Origin: Sphingorhabdus sp. SMR4y
GTDB taxonomy: Bacteria; Pseudomonadota; Alphaproteobacteria; Sphingomonadales; Sphingomonadaceae
DNA length: 64,000 bases
NCBI RefSeq assembly: GCF_002218195.1
Contig: NZ_CP022336.1
Location: 992,001 to 1,056,000, forward strand
Reading direction: 5' to 3'
Positions 47,664 to 56,649 of this stretch are shown here, one piece after another. The notes below the pieces were generated by a model. That model saw nothing but the letters and a program-made list of their open reading frames with translations, was not told where the DNA came from and did not search any database. A program made the position numbers and the translations under genes. Every line of letters starts with the position of its first letter. Within the stretch, counting starts at the first letter, position 1.

Positions 47664-47696
47664 TAGAAAACCGCGAGCAATTTCTTGCTCGCGGTT
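47664..47696 (-). terminator. Rho-independent terminator of the peroxiredoxin gene
   Basis: A perfect 12-bp stem AACCGCGAGCAA (47669-47680) with TTGCTCGCGGTT (47685-47696), four-base loop, followed on the minus strand by TTTTCT. It lies 23 bases after the peroxiredoxin stop and just before the 2H gene start. Confidence 0.88.
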
Positions 47697-47718
47697 CCAT
47701 TCCATCAGGCGAAAAAGC

Positions 47719-48255
47719 TCAGGCCTTGTTATTGTCCAGCCATGCGAGCAGCTTTTCAGGGGTCGATTCGACATAGGGGTCATTGTCGACGCCATCATCA
47801 TTGATACCCGGCTCTTCGAACCAGGCGCTGACCACGCCGTCATCGGCAATCATCGAATAGCGCCAGCTGCGGTCACCGAAACCAAGATGGTTTTTCTTGA
47901 TCAGCATGCCCATGCGGCGGGTAAAGTCACCCGATCCATCCGGCAGCAACTTGATCTTTTTCAGCCCGAGAGACTTGCCCCACTGGAACATCACGAAGGC
48001 ATCGTTCACGGAGATGCAATAGACTTCGTCAACGCCGCGTGCCTTGAATTCCTCATAGAGGCGCTCATAGGCCGGGCACTGCTCGTTCGAACAGGTCGGG
48101 GTAAATGCGCCCGGCAAGGAAAAAACGGCAATGCGCTTGCCGGCGAACAGATCCCTGGTGTTCACATCCTGCCAGCGAAAGGGATTCTCACCACCGAGCG
48201 ATTCGTCACGGACGCGGGTTTTCAGGGTTACCTGGGGAATATTTCTACCGATCAT
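47719..48255 (-). CDS. Peroxiredoxin, Prx5-like (redoxin family)
   Basis: 178 aa. Peroxidatic Cys55 in FSLPGAFTPTCSNEQCPAY with a second Cys60, and EVYCISVNDAFVMFQWG, KIKLLPDGSGDFTRRMGML of Prx5/AhpE-like enzymes. It reduces H2O2 or alkyl peroxides using thiol reductant (glutathione/thioredoxin). AAGGAG five bases before ATG 48255. Transcribed alone, with a terminator at 47664. Confidence 0.93.
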   Translation of the reverse strand: MIGRNIPQVTLKTRVRDESLGGENPFRWQDVNTRDLFAGKRIAVFSLPGAFTPTCSNEQCPAYERLYEEFKARGVDEVYCISVNDAFVMFQWGKSLGLKKIKLLPDGSGDFTRRMGMLIKKNHLGFGDRSWRYSMIADDGVVSAWFEEPGINDDGVDNDPYVESTPEKLLAWLDNNKA

Positions 48256-48428
48256 TACTGTCTCCTTTGGGTTGATGCCCGGCTGCCTAGCATCGCGATT
48301 TTGATAGGTTAAATAGATTAAAGTGGCTTAAGTTATTGGCCCAATCACTTATTAAAAGACTCTGCTTGAAAGCATGAGGCTTCCCGCACAAAATCGTCCG
48401 GCCAATTGGAGAGGGATGGAGACATATT

Positions 48429-48860
48429 ATGCAAGATTTTCAGAAAGCGCCGCTATGGTTTTGGGCTGTCGCGGTCTTGGCCGTGCTGTGGAATGCAATC
48501 GGCCTGCTGGCCTATTTTCAACAGATGATGATGGGCGCCGAACAGTTCGCCGCCTTGCCGCAGGTGGAGCAGGACCTTTTGTCAGCGCAGCCGCTCTGGG
48601 TATCTGCCGCCTTCGCGATTGCCGTATTTGCCGGTTTCGTCGCGGCCCTCGCCCTGCTGCTGCGGAAACGGATCGCGGTACGGCTGTTTCTGCTCTCCCT
48701 GCTCGCCGTCATCGTGCAGTTCAGCAGCTATTTCATCCTCGATGGCTATAGCGAATATGTCTCCGGTCAGGGGTGGACCATGCCGGTGCTGATCCTTGCT
48801 TTTTCCGCCGGCTTTCTAATCTTCGCGTATCGCGCGGAAAAAAGCGGCCTGCTGCGCTAG
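48429..48860 (+). CDS. Four-helix membrane protein, uncharacterised
   Basis: 143 aa with four predicted membrane helices at about residues 8-30, 55-77, 84-103 and 113-135. The WFWAVAVLAVLWNAIGLLAYF opening, with a Met-rich loop (QQMMMG) after it, is seen in alphaproteobacterial proteins often labelled 'sugar transporter' without evidence. ATG 48429 lies after GAGGGATGGAG. It converges with the next gene by a two-base gap. Confidence 0.75.
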   Translation: MQDFQKAPLWFWAVAVLAVLWNAIGLLAYFQQMMMGAEQFAALPQVEQDLLSAQPLWVSAAFAIAVFAGFVAALALLLRKRIAVRLFLLSLLAVIVQFSSYFILDGYSEYVSGQGWTMPVLILAFSAGFLIFAYRAEKSGLLR

Positions 48861-48862
48861 AG

Positions 48863-49594
48863 TCAGGCCGAGGTACTGAACGGGGTGAAGTCGGTGTCTT
48901 CGTCGTAGATATCGACCCCCTCGCGCCGCTTGAGCCAGCCGACCACCAGATAGGTTACCGGCGTCAGCACCGCTTCCCACAACACCTTCAGCAGCCAGTT
49001 GGTGACCATGACAGTGATCACCGCCGAGGTTTCCCAAACGCCGAGAAACGCCAGCGGGTAGAAGATCAGGCTGTCCACTCCCTGCCCCACCACCGTTGAA
49101 CCGATGGTCCGGCTCCACAAGGCCTTGCCCTGCGTCCAGACCTTCATCCGGGCCATCACATAGCTGTTCACAAATTCCCCGGCCCAGAAGGCCACGATCG
49201 ATGCCGCAACGATGCGGGGCACCTGGCCGAACACGCTTTCATAGGCCTCTTGCCCGTCCCAGCCGTCCGCCGGCGGCAGCGACACCACCACCCAGCTCAT
49301 GAAGGCCATGAACAGCAGCGCGGCAAAACCGGCCCAGATCACCCGCCGCGCCCGCGCATAGCCATAGACCTCGGTGAGCACGTCGCCGATCACATAACCA
49401 AGCGGAAAGAACAGGATCCCCGCCCCGTAAATCCACTGTTCGCCGCTGATCATGATGAAGGTCGGCTTGGCCGCGCCGATGACATTGGAGAGCAGCAACA
49501 CCGTCACAAAAGCCGCCATCACGAAATCATAATAGCGGAACCGGTGGCCGGTCTGGCTGGAAGCGGATGTGCGGACTATGGAATTATCGGTCAT
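48863..49594 (-). CDS. Queuosine precursor transporter (YhhQ/VUT family)
   Basis: 243 aa with about six membrane helices. Signature VIGDVLTEVYGYARARRVIW (about 71-90), FVNSYVMARMKV and TIGSTVVGQGVDSLIFYPLAF are those of YhhQ (QPTR family), which imports preQ0/preQ1 for tRNA queuosine. No preQ1 riboswitch was found upstream. Acidic C-terminal tail. Confidence in the substrate is from family knowledge. Confidence 0.88.
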   Translation of the reverse strand: MTDNSIVRTSASSQTGHRFRYYDFVMAAFVTVLLLSNVIGAAKPTFIMISGEQWIYGAGILFFPLGYVIGDVLTEVYGYARARRVIWAGFAALLFMAFMSWVVVSLPPADGWDGQEAYESVFGQVPRIVAASIVAFWAGEFVNSYVMARMKVWTQGKALWSRTIGSTVVGQGVDSLIFYPLAFLGVWETSAVITVMVTNWLLKVLWEAVLTPVTYLVVGWLKRREGVDIYDEDTDFTPFSTSA

Positions 49595-49697
49595 CGGCGG
49601 ACCTTAGCCCGCGCTTGCGACAATTCAACAATTATGGCGGTCGATGCACATCACGGTTTGCAGCCGGTCAAAACATGGCTAAAGCCCATGCCATGGC

Positions 49698-49774
49698 GCG
49701 CCCGTAGCTCATCTGGATAGAGCGCGAGACTTCTAATCTTGAGGCAGCAGGTTCGAGTCCTGCCGGGCGCACCA
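49698..49774 (+). tRNA. tRNA-Arg (TCT)
   Basis: 77 nt with encoded CCA. Acceptor GCGCCCG with CGGGCGC, D arm AGCTCATCTGGATAGAGC, anticodon stem-loop CGAGA-CTTCTAA-TCTTG with anticodon TCT, T arm GCAGGTTCGAGTCCTGC. A TTTTTC run follows directly. Confidence 0.96.
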
Positions 49775-49780
49775 TTTTTC

Positions 49781-50605
49781 CTATTTCTTGAAACCGCGCT
49801 GCACCGCCTGCATCGGCTCCGAAGTGATCGGGTAGCCAATGCCTTCCGGAATGCACAAATGGACTTCATCGCCCCGCTTCTCGATATTGGGCGAGACCAT
49901 CACGGCGGGGTGGTCCTTCACATGAGCGACCGCCTCGTCAAACGACCCGAACTGCGCCAGCCGTTCCAGATTGCGCTTGGTCGGGAAGATGATCTTCACC
50001 TCGCCGGCTTCGGCGCGATCGAGTACCGATTGCGCATTGCCCCAGAAGAGATTGTAATTTTCCGTCTCGTCGACTGTCGCCAATGCCTGGTGATCATCGT
50101 GCGATATCATGTAGAAACGGGTGTCGAACACCCGCTTTTCCGCAAAGGGCGGACACCAGCGCGAAAAGGGTATCAGTTTTTCCAGCTCCAGTTGCCAGTC
50201 GAACTGGTTGCAAATATCGGCCAGGACGGTGCCTTCGTGCAACGCGGCGCGGGCTTCCAGGACACGCTTGGCATCCAGATCGCCCTCCACCGCGACCGCA
50301 ATACCCGTTTCCTCGATCGATTCCCGGATCGCGGCGATGCGCGCGCCATATTCGTCGACATCGTCATGACCCAGATTTTGCGCGAAATTGAAATCCGCGT
50401 CATCGATCCGGCCACCCGGAAACACTGCAGCACCTGCGGCAAACACCATCTTCGCCGACCGCTCGACCATCAGCAGGTCGGGAGCCTTCTGGCCCGGCTG
50501 ATCACGGAATATTATCAGCGTCGAAGCAGGAATCGGCTTGGGCATGGGCTCGCCGGTAATGGCGTCGATTTCAGGTGCATCGTTGCGGGTCACTGGATCA
50601 TTCAT
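49781..50605 (-). CDS. NUDIX hydrolase (NUDT19-like)
   Basis: 274 aa. The Nudix box is split by a long insert: FPGGRIDD then, about 25 residues on, ARIAAIRESIEETGI, an arrangement found in NUDT19/NUDT7-type CoA and related hydrolases. Substrate undetermined. Pro-rich, charged N-terminus. Its start lies 106 bases from that of the DUF4126 gene on the other strand. Confidence 0.85.
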   Translation of the reverse strand: MNDPVTRNDAPEIDAITGEPMPKPIPASTLIIFRDQPGQKAPDLLMVERSAKMVFAAGAAVFPGGRIDDADFNFAQNLGHDDVDEYGARIAAIRESIEETGIAVAVEGDLDAKRVLEARAALHEGTVLADICNQFDWQLELEKLIPFSRWCPPFAEKRVFDTRFYMISHDDHQALATVDETENYNLFWGNAQSVLDRAEAGEVKIIFPTKRNLERLAQFGSFDEAVAHVKDHPAVMVSPNIEKRGDEVHLCIPEGIGYPITSEPMQAVQRGFKK

Positions 50606-50711
50606 GGCCGCATATGAACAGCAAGCAACTGCTTTGCCAAGTCTTTTGATTTTTCGTCAGGCCGCCACGAACAGATTTGCCAAAGTCCGGCCGGCGTGGC
50701 AGAATCGGCAA

Positions 50712-51299
50712 ATGGGAATAGTCGAGCTATTGGGATTGGCCGGTAGCGTCAGCCTGCTGTCGGGCTGGCGGCTTTATCTGACTGTCTTTGTCACCGGCCT
50801 TGCCATGCGCCTGCAATGGATCAGCCTGCCGGAAAATCTGCAGATGCTCGATGCGCTGGCCAACCCCTGGGTTCTGGCGATCAGCGCGCTCGGTGCGGTG
50901 GCGGAATTTTTTGCCGACAAGATTCTCTGGCTCGATTCGATCTGGGATACGATCCACAGCGCGATCCGGCCGCTCGGCGGCGCGCTGCTGGCTCTGGCGG
51001 TGGTCGATGCCGGCGATCCGGTCTGGCAGGTTGCGGTGTTTCTGCTGGGCGGCGGCGCTGCTCTGGTGAGCCATGGCGCAAAATCCGGCGCCCGCGCCCT
51101 CGTCAACACCAGTCCGGAACCGGTCAGCAATGCGGTGATTTCCACCGGCGAGGACATCGCAACCGGCGGCCTGCTGTTCCTCGCCTTCGCCAATCCGGTC
51201 GCGGCGCTGGTCATCGCCGCAGTGATGCTGATCCTGTGTCTGTTTCTGGTCTACAAGGGTTTCCGGCTCTGGCGCAAAATGGTGTCAAACGGCAGCTAG
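50712..51299 (+). CDS. DUF4126-family membrane protein
   Basis: 195 aa. Starts MGIVELLGLAGSVSLLSGWRLYLT; membrane helices about 5-33, 60-80, 88-110, 118-135 and 165-187. GWRLYLTVFVTGLAMRL, WVLAISALGAVAEFFADKI and GAKSGARALVNTSPEPVSN are typical of DUF4126, function unknown. The frame extends upstream into the divergent NUDIX gene without support; ATG 50712 begins the domain. Confidence 0.85.
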   Translation: MGIVELLGLAGSVSLLSGWRLYLTVFVTGLAMRLQWISLPENLQMLDALANPWVLAISALGAVAEFFADKILWLDSIWDTIHSAIRPLGGALLALAVVDAGDPVWQVAVFLLGGGAALVSHGAKSGARALVNTSPEPVSNAVISTGEDIATGGLLFLAFANPVAALVIAAVMLILCLFLVYKGFRLWRKMVSNGS

Positions 51300-51355
51300 C
51301 CCGCGGCATGGCCGCGGCAGAGCCGGACAGGTAGCGCAAGATACAGAGGAAAAAA

Positions 51356-51432
51356 TGGTCGGGGAGACAGGATTTGAACCTGCGACCCCCTGTACCCAAA
51401 ACAGGTGCGCTACCAGGCTGCGCCACTCCCCG
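51356..51432 (-). tRNA. tRNA-Pro (TGG)
   Basis: 77 nt with encoded CCA. Acceptor CGGGGAG with CTCCCCG, D arm with GCAGCCTGGTAGCGC, anticodon stem CCTGT/ACAGG around loop TTTGGGT, anticodon TGG, T arm CAGGTTCAAATCCTG. Confidence 0.95.
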
Positions 51433-51537
51433 ACGCGCGCTTCCCCTAGGCGGTGCTTTTATGAAAAGCAAAGGGTTTTTACGCTTCTTTTTGCCGCCGC
51501 TCAAAAGCTGAGCATTTTACAGCTGTCGAAAAAAATA

Positions 51538-51614
51538 TGGTGGGCCCGGAGGGACTCGAACCCCCGACCTAGCCGTTATGAGCGGCCAGCTCTAACCAAC
51601 TGAGCTACAGGCCC
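51538..51614 (-). tRNA. tRNA with CAT anticodon (Ile2 or Met)
   Basis: 77 nt with encoded CCA. Acceptor GGGCCTG with CGGGCCC (one G-T and one T-G wobble pair), D arm AGCTCAGTTGGTTAGAGC, anticodon stem-loop GGCCG-CTCATAA-CGGCT, T arm GTCGGGGGTTCGAGTCCCTC. The G1-C72 acceptor and GGC-type anticodon stem fit tRNA-Ile2, whose C34 is converted to lysidine by TilS; an elongator Met cannot be excluded. Confidence 0.9.
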
Positions 51615-51724
51615 GTATGAGCAGCTTTTTCAGGCAAATCTCAATGGGATGGTGCGATAGCGGAAGCCGTGATGATTTGGCAAGACCGATCATCGCAATT
51701 CGTGCGATTGGCGGCCACGGGCAA

Positions 51725-52711
51725 TCAGGCGCGGGATGCCGCCTTCACCAACTCGTCAATATCGACGGGTTTCACGTTACGCGCCTCAAGATGCGCGATG
51801 ACCTCCCGCCACCAGTCATAAAAGCCGTCCAGCTCCGCCTGTGTCCGCACATAGGGCGTATGACCGGGCGCAAGCGATGGAGAATGAAAGGAAAATACCA
51901 GCAAGCGCAGATCATCGTCCAGCGCGACGTCGATGGCTTCCTTGGTCTCGCGCGCGGAAATACCTTCGGGAGTCAGAGGAATGCGTTCCAGCATCTTGCT
52001 CCGGGAGCCGACGGCATTGACCAGCGGATATTTTTCCATGATCCCGGCCAGCAGGCCCGCCTGCTTGCGCAAGAGGCCTGAATAGACCGTAGTCAGCGGC
52101 ACTTCGAGCAGCCGGTCCTTGCCGGGCCACCAGAACGGCTCCGAGCCCACTGCCATGAAGTCCGGGCCACCCTGCCCGCTATAGTCGAAACGCGGCCTTA
52201 TGCTGCTGTCCACAACAAAGCCGTGCTTGATCAAGAGCGCGGTTGTGTGCGGCCCGATACCATATCGTCCGGCGCGATAAATCGTCGGTGTGACACCGAC
52301 CCTGTCGCGAATGGCGTCACGCAGGGTGACAAGCTTCTCTTCTTCCAGCTCCACTGGCAGGTTTCCGGCAAAACTGTTGTGGACATTCACCTTTTCCTGA
52401 AAGGGCGGATTGATCCAGGGGTGCAGATGGACTCCGACAGTGGCGGTTTTCGCTTCCGCCACCGCTTTCAGAAATGCCGCCGCGTCATCGTCCTGGACGA
52501 TCGCATAATCGATGAAATAGACCGGCTTGAACCCGAGAGACTGGGCAAATTGCTGGAATGTTCTCAATTCGGGAACCGACAGGGTCGTATGCCCTGCGCT
52601 CTGGAACGGCGCGTCCCAGTCAAATTCCTCTTCCGTATCCACGGAGACCAGAAAACGCCTGCCAAAATCATCCGGCCAGACAATAGGACGATCGGGCTGC
52701 TCGATTTTCAT
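51725..52711 (-). CDS. Polysaccharide deacetylase-like protein
   Basis: 328 aa. NodB-fold signs: FLVSVDTEEEFDWDAPF with the catalytic Asp-type DTEEEFDW (about 20-27), TVGVHLHPWINPP (metal His), YRAGRYGIGP, and LLVFSFHSPSLAPG. It thus keeps the N-terminal acidic motif that the truncated XrtA deacetylase has lost. The frame extends to GTG 52783, nine bases after the kinase stop; neither start has a clear ribosome site, so ATG 52711 is a domain-based choice. Substrate unknown. Confidence 0.8.
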   Translation of the reverse strand: MKIEQPDRPIVWPDDFGRRFLVSVDTEEEFDWDAPFQSAGHTTLSVPELRTFQQFAQSLGFKPVYFIDYAIVQDDDAAAFLKAVAEAKTATVGVHLHPWINPPFQEKVNVHNSFAGNLPVELEEEKLVTLRDAIRDRVGVTPTIYRAGRYGIGPHTTALLIKHGFVVDSSIRPRFDYSGQGGPDFMAVGSEPFWWPGKDRLLEVPLTTVYSGLLRKQAGLLAGIMEKYPLVNAVGSRSKMLERIPLTPEGISARETKEAIDVALDDDLRLLVFSFHSPSLAPGHTPYVRTQAELDGFYDWWREVIAHLEARNVKPVDIDELVKAASRA

Positions 52712-52792
52712 CGGATGATGATTTTGTTCCGAAATGTCTGCCGCCTCGCTATTGCCCGCGTTCTCGCGGAAACACAGCCACAAACAGTCAGA

Positions 52793-54466
52793 TCATTCTG
52801 ACTCTGTTTCCCGGATTTTGATTTTGCTAGTCGCCGCTGCCGGCAGGGTCAAGGCAATGTTATCGGCGTTTATGGTCAGCGACCCGCCGGCCGACTGCGC
52901 GAGATTCCGTACCAGGCGCAGCGAGAAACCGAGGCCGAGCAACGAGGATTCCCCGACATCGCCATCGATGCCCTGCGACGGATCCAGCAATTTCTCCTCG
53001 GCAACCCCCTTGATCCGCGACGGCCGCGACAGCATGAACTGGTTGGTCGGCTGCACACCGATCCGCGTCCGCAATTCGCCTTTCAATGTTTCACCGTTCT
53101 CGCAGGAGATGATCGCGGCTGACAGCAAGCGGGCAAATATCCGTTCCACCGATTCGCCGTCGAGTGCGAACGGACGAACCGGCTCCGCCTTGCTGATGTT
53201 GAGCTCTACCACCTTGCTCTGGGTCAGACCCTGCAACCGTTGCGTCATCCGCTCGAACAGCCAGTCGGCCTTGGTCGTGCCACTGGATTCGGGCAGCTGG
53301 CCGGAATCGACCTTCACGGCAATATCCAGATCTTCAAATCCGGCCAGCAGTCGCCGCGCTTCATCCATGATATTGCGGGCCAGGGAACGATATTCATAGG
53401 AAGCCGGACCGAACAGCTGTTGTTCGATAATTTCGCTGAACCCGATCACCGCATTAAGGGGTGTCCGCAGTTCGTGAATAAGCTGCTGCAATTGCTCGCG
53501 CCGTTCCACGTTGATGCCGCCCTGTCCCGCATCCTCCGCCATATTGGGTCGCCGCATGACGCCGCGATATCCTTCAAACCGGCCGGTTTCCTCGCTGAAA
53601 CAGGGAATGGCGCTCATCCGCCAGTCACCGGTTACAATATCCGCGCCGCAAAGCCGCATCCGGGCATTTTCCATCGGCATGCGCTGGCGAAAGGCCGCTG
53701 CACCATAAGCATCCGGGCCCGGGCCTTCATCAAATGCGGGCTGGGCGATGGTGACACCGACGATGGCCCCTTTCGGCGGGCCTTCGGTCCAGTTGATCGT
53801 ACCCGATTCGTCAGTCTCGAACCGGATGGTCTCGAGCGATTCACCAAAAAAACTGTCGTCGCTGCTGTCGTCAACCGGCAGGCGTGGCGGCTCGGCCGGG
53901 CGTTTCTTCTGATAGTCGGCGATCTTCTCGACCAGCGCGCTGATTTGCGATTCCGCCAGTTGCCCGGCGGGATCTTCCGACGGATTTGCTGGCAATTCCA
54001 TCGCAATATTTTCATCCGAATCGCTATCGGATGGCGGCACTTCCGGTTCGGCTGGCGGGACGGCTGATTCCTGCTGGGTCCCCGGAAATTCATAACCTTG
54101 GGCCTGCAGCCGTTGCTGGGCGCGCGGGGAAAGCCGGGGAAAAGCGTCGGCGATAATATCCGGGGTAAGGTCCGCCGCAGCCATGGCCGCGTCGCAGACG
54201 GCATCTGTATCGGCTGTCAGATAGACCAGCAGAGGAGCCGAACGCAAACGGCCGTTCAGAGACTGGACAGCGATCAGGCGGTCCTGTTCGGACACCCGTT
54301 CGTGCAGGTCCCGGAGACGGGTCAGCCCCGCCTGAACATCCTGATTCGCCAGTCCGCCCGGTTTTTGTGCCAGAAGATCGATCACTTGCCGCCATTGCGT
54401 AGCGGCGCCAGAGCCTTCCGGCAGGCTCCCCTTGAGCACGGTGGTCAGGCGGTCATCGAAGCGCAA
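52793..54466 (-). CDS. PAS-type sensor histidine kinase with an atypical ATP-binding site
   Basis: 557 aa, soluble (no membrane helix). Acidic linker about 130-180, PAS-like region about 210-305, HisKA with His331 in QQLIHELRTPLNAVIGF, and a weak HATPase domain: the N-box position reads IFARLLSAAIISCENG without the canonical Asn, while a GLGFSLRLV G2 box remains. Start TTG 54466. Loss of the N-box Asn suggests a kinase-poor or phosphatase/pseudokinase role. Lies next to the deacetylase-like gene on the same strand. Confidence 0.85.
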   Translation of the reverse strand: MRFDDRLTTVLKGSLPEGSGAATQWRQVIDLLAQKPGGLANQDVQAGLTRLRDLHERVSEQDRLIAVQSLNGRLRSAPLLVYLTADTDAVCDAAMAAADLTPDIIADAFPRLSPRAQQRLQAQGYEFPGTQQESAVPPAEPEVPPSDSDSDENIAMELPANPSEDPAGQLAESQISALVEKIADYQKKRPAEPPRLPVDDSSDDSFFGESLETIRFETDESGTINWTEGPPKGAIVGVTIAQPAFDEGPGPDAYGAAAFRQRMPMENARMRLCGADIVTGDWRMSAIPCFSEETGRFEGYRGVMRRPNMAEDAGQGGINVERREQLQQLIHELRTPLNAVIGFSEIIEQQLFGPASYEYRSLARNIMDEARRLLAGFEDLDIAVKVDSGQLPESSGTTKADWLFERMTQRLQGLTQSKVVELNISKAEPVRPFALDGESVERIFARLLSAAIISCENGETLKGELRTRIGVQPTNQFMLSRPSRIKGVAEEKLLDPSQGIDGDVGESSLLGLGFSLRLVRNLAQSAGGSLTINADNIALTLPAAATSKIKIRETESE

Positions 54467-54644
54467 TGTCTAATCCAGAAAATATGTGGTGTACCCAATT
54501 GTTAACCGGGTGATAACCCTTACCGGCGGCAACGGGAAGCAATGAAATTTTCGCGTCACAATGTGGGACATGGGAGAAAGCATTGCTTGGCCTGCTTATT
54601 ATATTATAACGATCAAATGATTCGCGAACGGATATTACATCTCT

Positions 54645-55118
54645 ATGGCTGATACGAACCTGGACGAAATTGATCTCAAAATCCTGCAGCGGCTGCAGGA
54701 TGATGGCCGGATTACCAATGTCGAACTTGCAAATAGCGTTGGCCTGACGGCACCGCCCTGCCTCCGTCGCATGCGCGCCCTCGAGGATGAAGGGGTGATC
54801 AATTCCTATCATGCCGCGATTGATCCTGCCAAAATGGGCTATACGATCACCGTGTTCGCGATGGTCAGTCTGAAAAGCCAGGCCGAAGCCGATTTGCAGG
54901 CATTTGAAGAGCATGTGCAGCAGCTCCCGGAAGTCCGCGAATGCTATATGCTCAATGGCGAAATCGATTTCATACTGAAGGTGGTCGCCAAGGATCTTCA
55001 GCAGTTCCAGAGTTTTCTGACCAGCCAGCTGACCTCCGCAGCCAATGTCGCCAGCGTGAAGACCTCGCTGACGATCCGGTCGGCCAAACATTTGCCCGGG
55101 GTTCCGATCCAGGAATAA
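54645..55118 (+). CDS. Lrp/AsnC-family transcriptional regulator
   Basis: 157 aa. N-terminal helix-turn-helix DLKILQRLQDDGRITNVELANSVGLTAPPCLRRMRAL and C-terminal RAM ligand domain (AMVSLKSQAEADLQAFEEHV, CYMLNGEIDFILKVVAKDLQ). Likely amino-acid responsive; targets unknown. A strong terminator follows the stop directly. Confidence 0.95.
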   Translation: MADTNLDEIDLKILQRLQDDGRITNVELANSVGLTAPPCLRRMRALEDEGVINSYHAAIDPAKMGYTITVFAMVSLKSQAEADLQAFEEHVQQLPEVRECYMLNGEIDFILKVVAKDLQQFQSFLTSQLTSAANVASVKTSLTIRSAKHLPGVPIQE

Positions 55119-55145
55119 AAAAGGGCGCCATGAGCGCCCTTTTTC
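55117..55145. terminator. Bidirectional hairpin terminator (Lrp gene / repeat-protein gene)
   Basis: AAAAAGGGCGC (55118-55128), loop CATGA, GCGCCCTTTTT (55134-55144). T runs on both strands; it ends the lrp gene and the convergent gene whose stop is 22 bases away. Confidence 0.93.
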
Positions 55146-55166
55146 ACATATTCGTTAGCAGTGTGA

Positions 55167-56462
55167 CTAGCTTGCTGGCTCTGCCGCTGGCGCTGCGGCG
55201 GGAGCCGCTTCCGGCGCTGCAGGCGCGGTCTGCTGATCAATCCAGGTCTGCCACATTCCGGCGAGCGGTGCACGGGTTCCCGACACCTTGCCGAAGGCCT
55301 GTTTGGCTGCGGCATATTCGCCGGCATAGGCCCGGGCCGTACCGATACCCATATAGCCACGATTCAGGTCGGCATTGGGTTTCGCCAGTCCCGCCTCATA
55401 AAACGCAACGGCCTTGTCGAAATCCTTGTAGCCCAGCCATACGTCGGCAAAATTCATCATTACCGAGCTGCTGCCCGATCCCCGCACGCCAGAAGGCTGC
55501 GCCGGAAGCGATGCCTTGTCGCCGGATACTTCGCGCCGCGCCGGAACCAGCAATTCGGCAATCAGCGGATGCGAAGCGCCGACAGTACCATTTTGCTGAC
55601 CTTCTTCCAGTACGGCGACCACTTCACCGAACAGATTCTTGCGCTGCGCTTCCTCGGCATATTCCTTGTAGTCATTCGAAGATTTGAGCGCGCCCGCAGC
55701 TTTCATGAAGCGCAGCAGTTCGAGATTCTGCGTGCTGTCGGCCTTGGAGGTGCGGCGGGTCGCCGCTACAGCATCACCCCAGGAATCCCCGGAAGGATAA
55801 GCTCCGGCCCATTTTGCCGCCCACTTGGCATATAAACCCATATCACCGGTTGCCAGCGCGCGGTCACGAGCCAGCCGATACCATGTTTCGGGTGCCTTGG
55901 TCTGGGATGCATTCGCATCGCTGATGATCTGCTCCCACTTGGCGAGACCTTCGGCAGGCATATTCTGCTTGAAATATGTCTCGGCCAACAGCGGTTCAAA
56001 ATTATTGCCGCGATAGCCAAGATCATAGGCTGCCTGGAAATAATGCTGGGCTTCGCTCCAGCGCTCGCCGCCAAAGGCAAAATTGCCGAGATAGAAGTTG
56101 AACGCGGGCAGTTGCTCGGCTGGCGCCAAACCGCTGGCGACCATTGCCGTCAATCCCTTTTCCTGCAGCCCCTGGTCTTTCAGTTTCACACCAAGATTGA
56201 CCGCAAACTGGCCAGCTACAAACTGGTCAATCCCGGTCCACGACTGGGCCAGAACATTGTCCATGAGCGGCTTGGCGGAGGCGGGATCCTCGCCTTCCAT
56301 CGCTTTCTGCACGGGAAGGATCACGGCTGTGAATTCCTTGCTGTTCTTGGGCGCCTTCGCCTTCTTCTTTGCGGCTTCAGCCTGCTGCGGCACAGCGGTC
56401 AGGGCCACGGCGCCAACCGTTGCCAATGCGACAGCCATGGAAAAATGAGATATAAAACGCAT
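55167..56462 (-). CDS. Secreted tetratricopeptide-like repeat protein
   Basis: 431 aa. Signal peptide MRFISHFSMAVALATVGAVA (cleavage near AEAAKKK), then a helical repeat body with TPR-like helices (for example FYLGNFAFGGERWSEAQHYF, YKDFDKAVAFYEAGL), and an Ala/Pro-rich C-terminus. Probably periplasmic; role unknown. ATG 56462 has GGAGG six bases upstream; the longer frame is unsupported. Confidence 0.8.
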   Translation of the reverse strand: MRFISHFSMAVALATVGAVALTAVPQQAEAAKKKAKAPKNSKEFTAVILPVQKAMEGEDPASAKPLMDNVLAQSWTGIDQFVAGQFAVNLGVKLKDQGLQEKGLTAMVASGLAPAEQLPAFNFYLGNFAFGGERWSEAQHYFQAAYDLGYRGNNFEPLLAETYFKQNMPAEGLAKWEQIISDANASQTKAPETWYRLARDRALATGDMGLYAKWAAKWAGAYPSGDSWGDAVAATRRTSKADSTQNLELLRFMKAAGALKSSNDYKEYAEEAQRKNLFGEVVAVLEEGQQNGTVGASHPLIAELLVPARREVSGDKASLPAQPSGVRGSGSSSVMMNFADVWLGYKDFDKAVAFYEAGLAKPNADLNRGYMGIGTARAYAGEYAAAKQAFGKVSGTRAPLAGMWQTWIDQQTAPAAPEAAPAAAPAAEPAS

Positions 56463-56649
56463 GAAAATCCTCCGGATAGTAATTATTTGGGAGAAACGGG
56501 TTCTCCGGAATATGGTTGCACCATACACTCTTGGCCCTATTACCAAGCTTTCTCGTCTTTTCTAGCGTTATTCCGCTGAATAGAGGTTGAACAGTCGGGG
56601 CTCGCTACCGCCGGCAGACAGCCATGAATATATAATGAGGTAAAATCGC

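Noticed and set aside
49595-49697. A possible preQ1 riboswitch before the queuosine-precursor transporter gene
   Set aside because: Neither the C-rich P1 loop nor the A-rich tail of preQ1 aptamers could be found.
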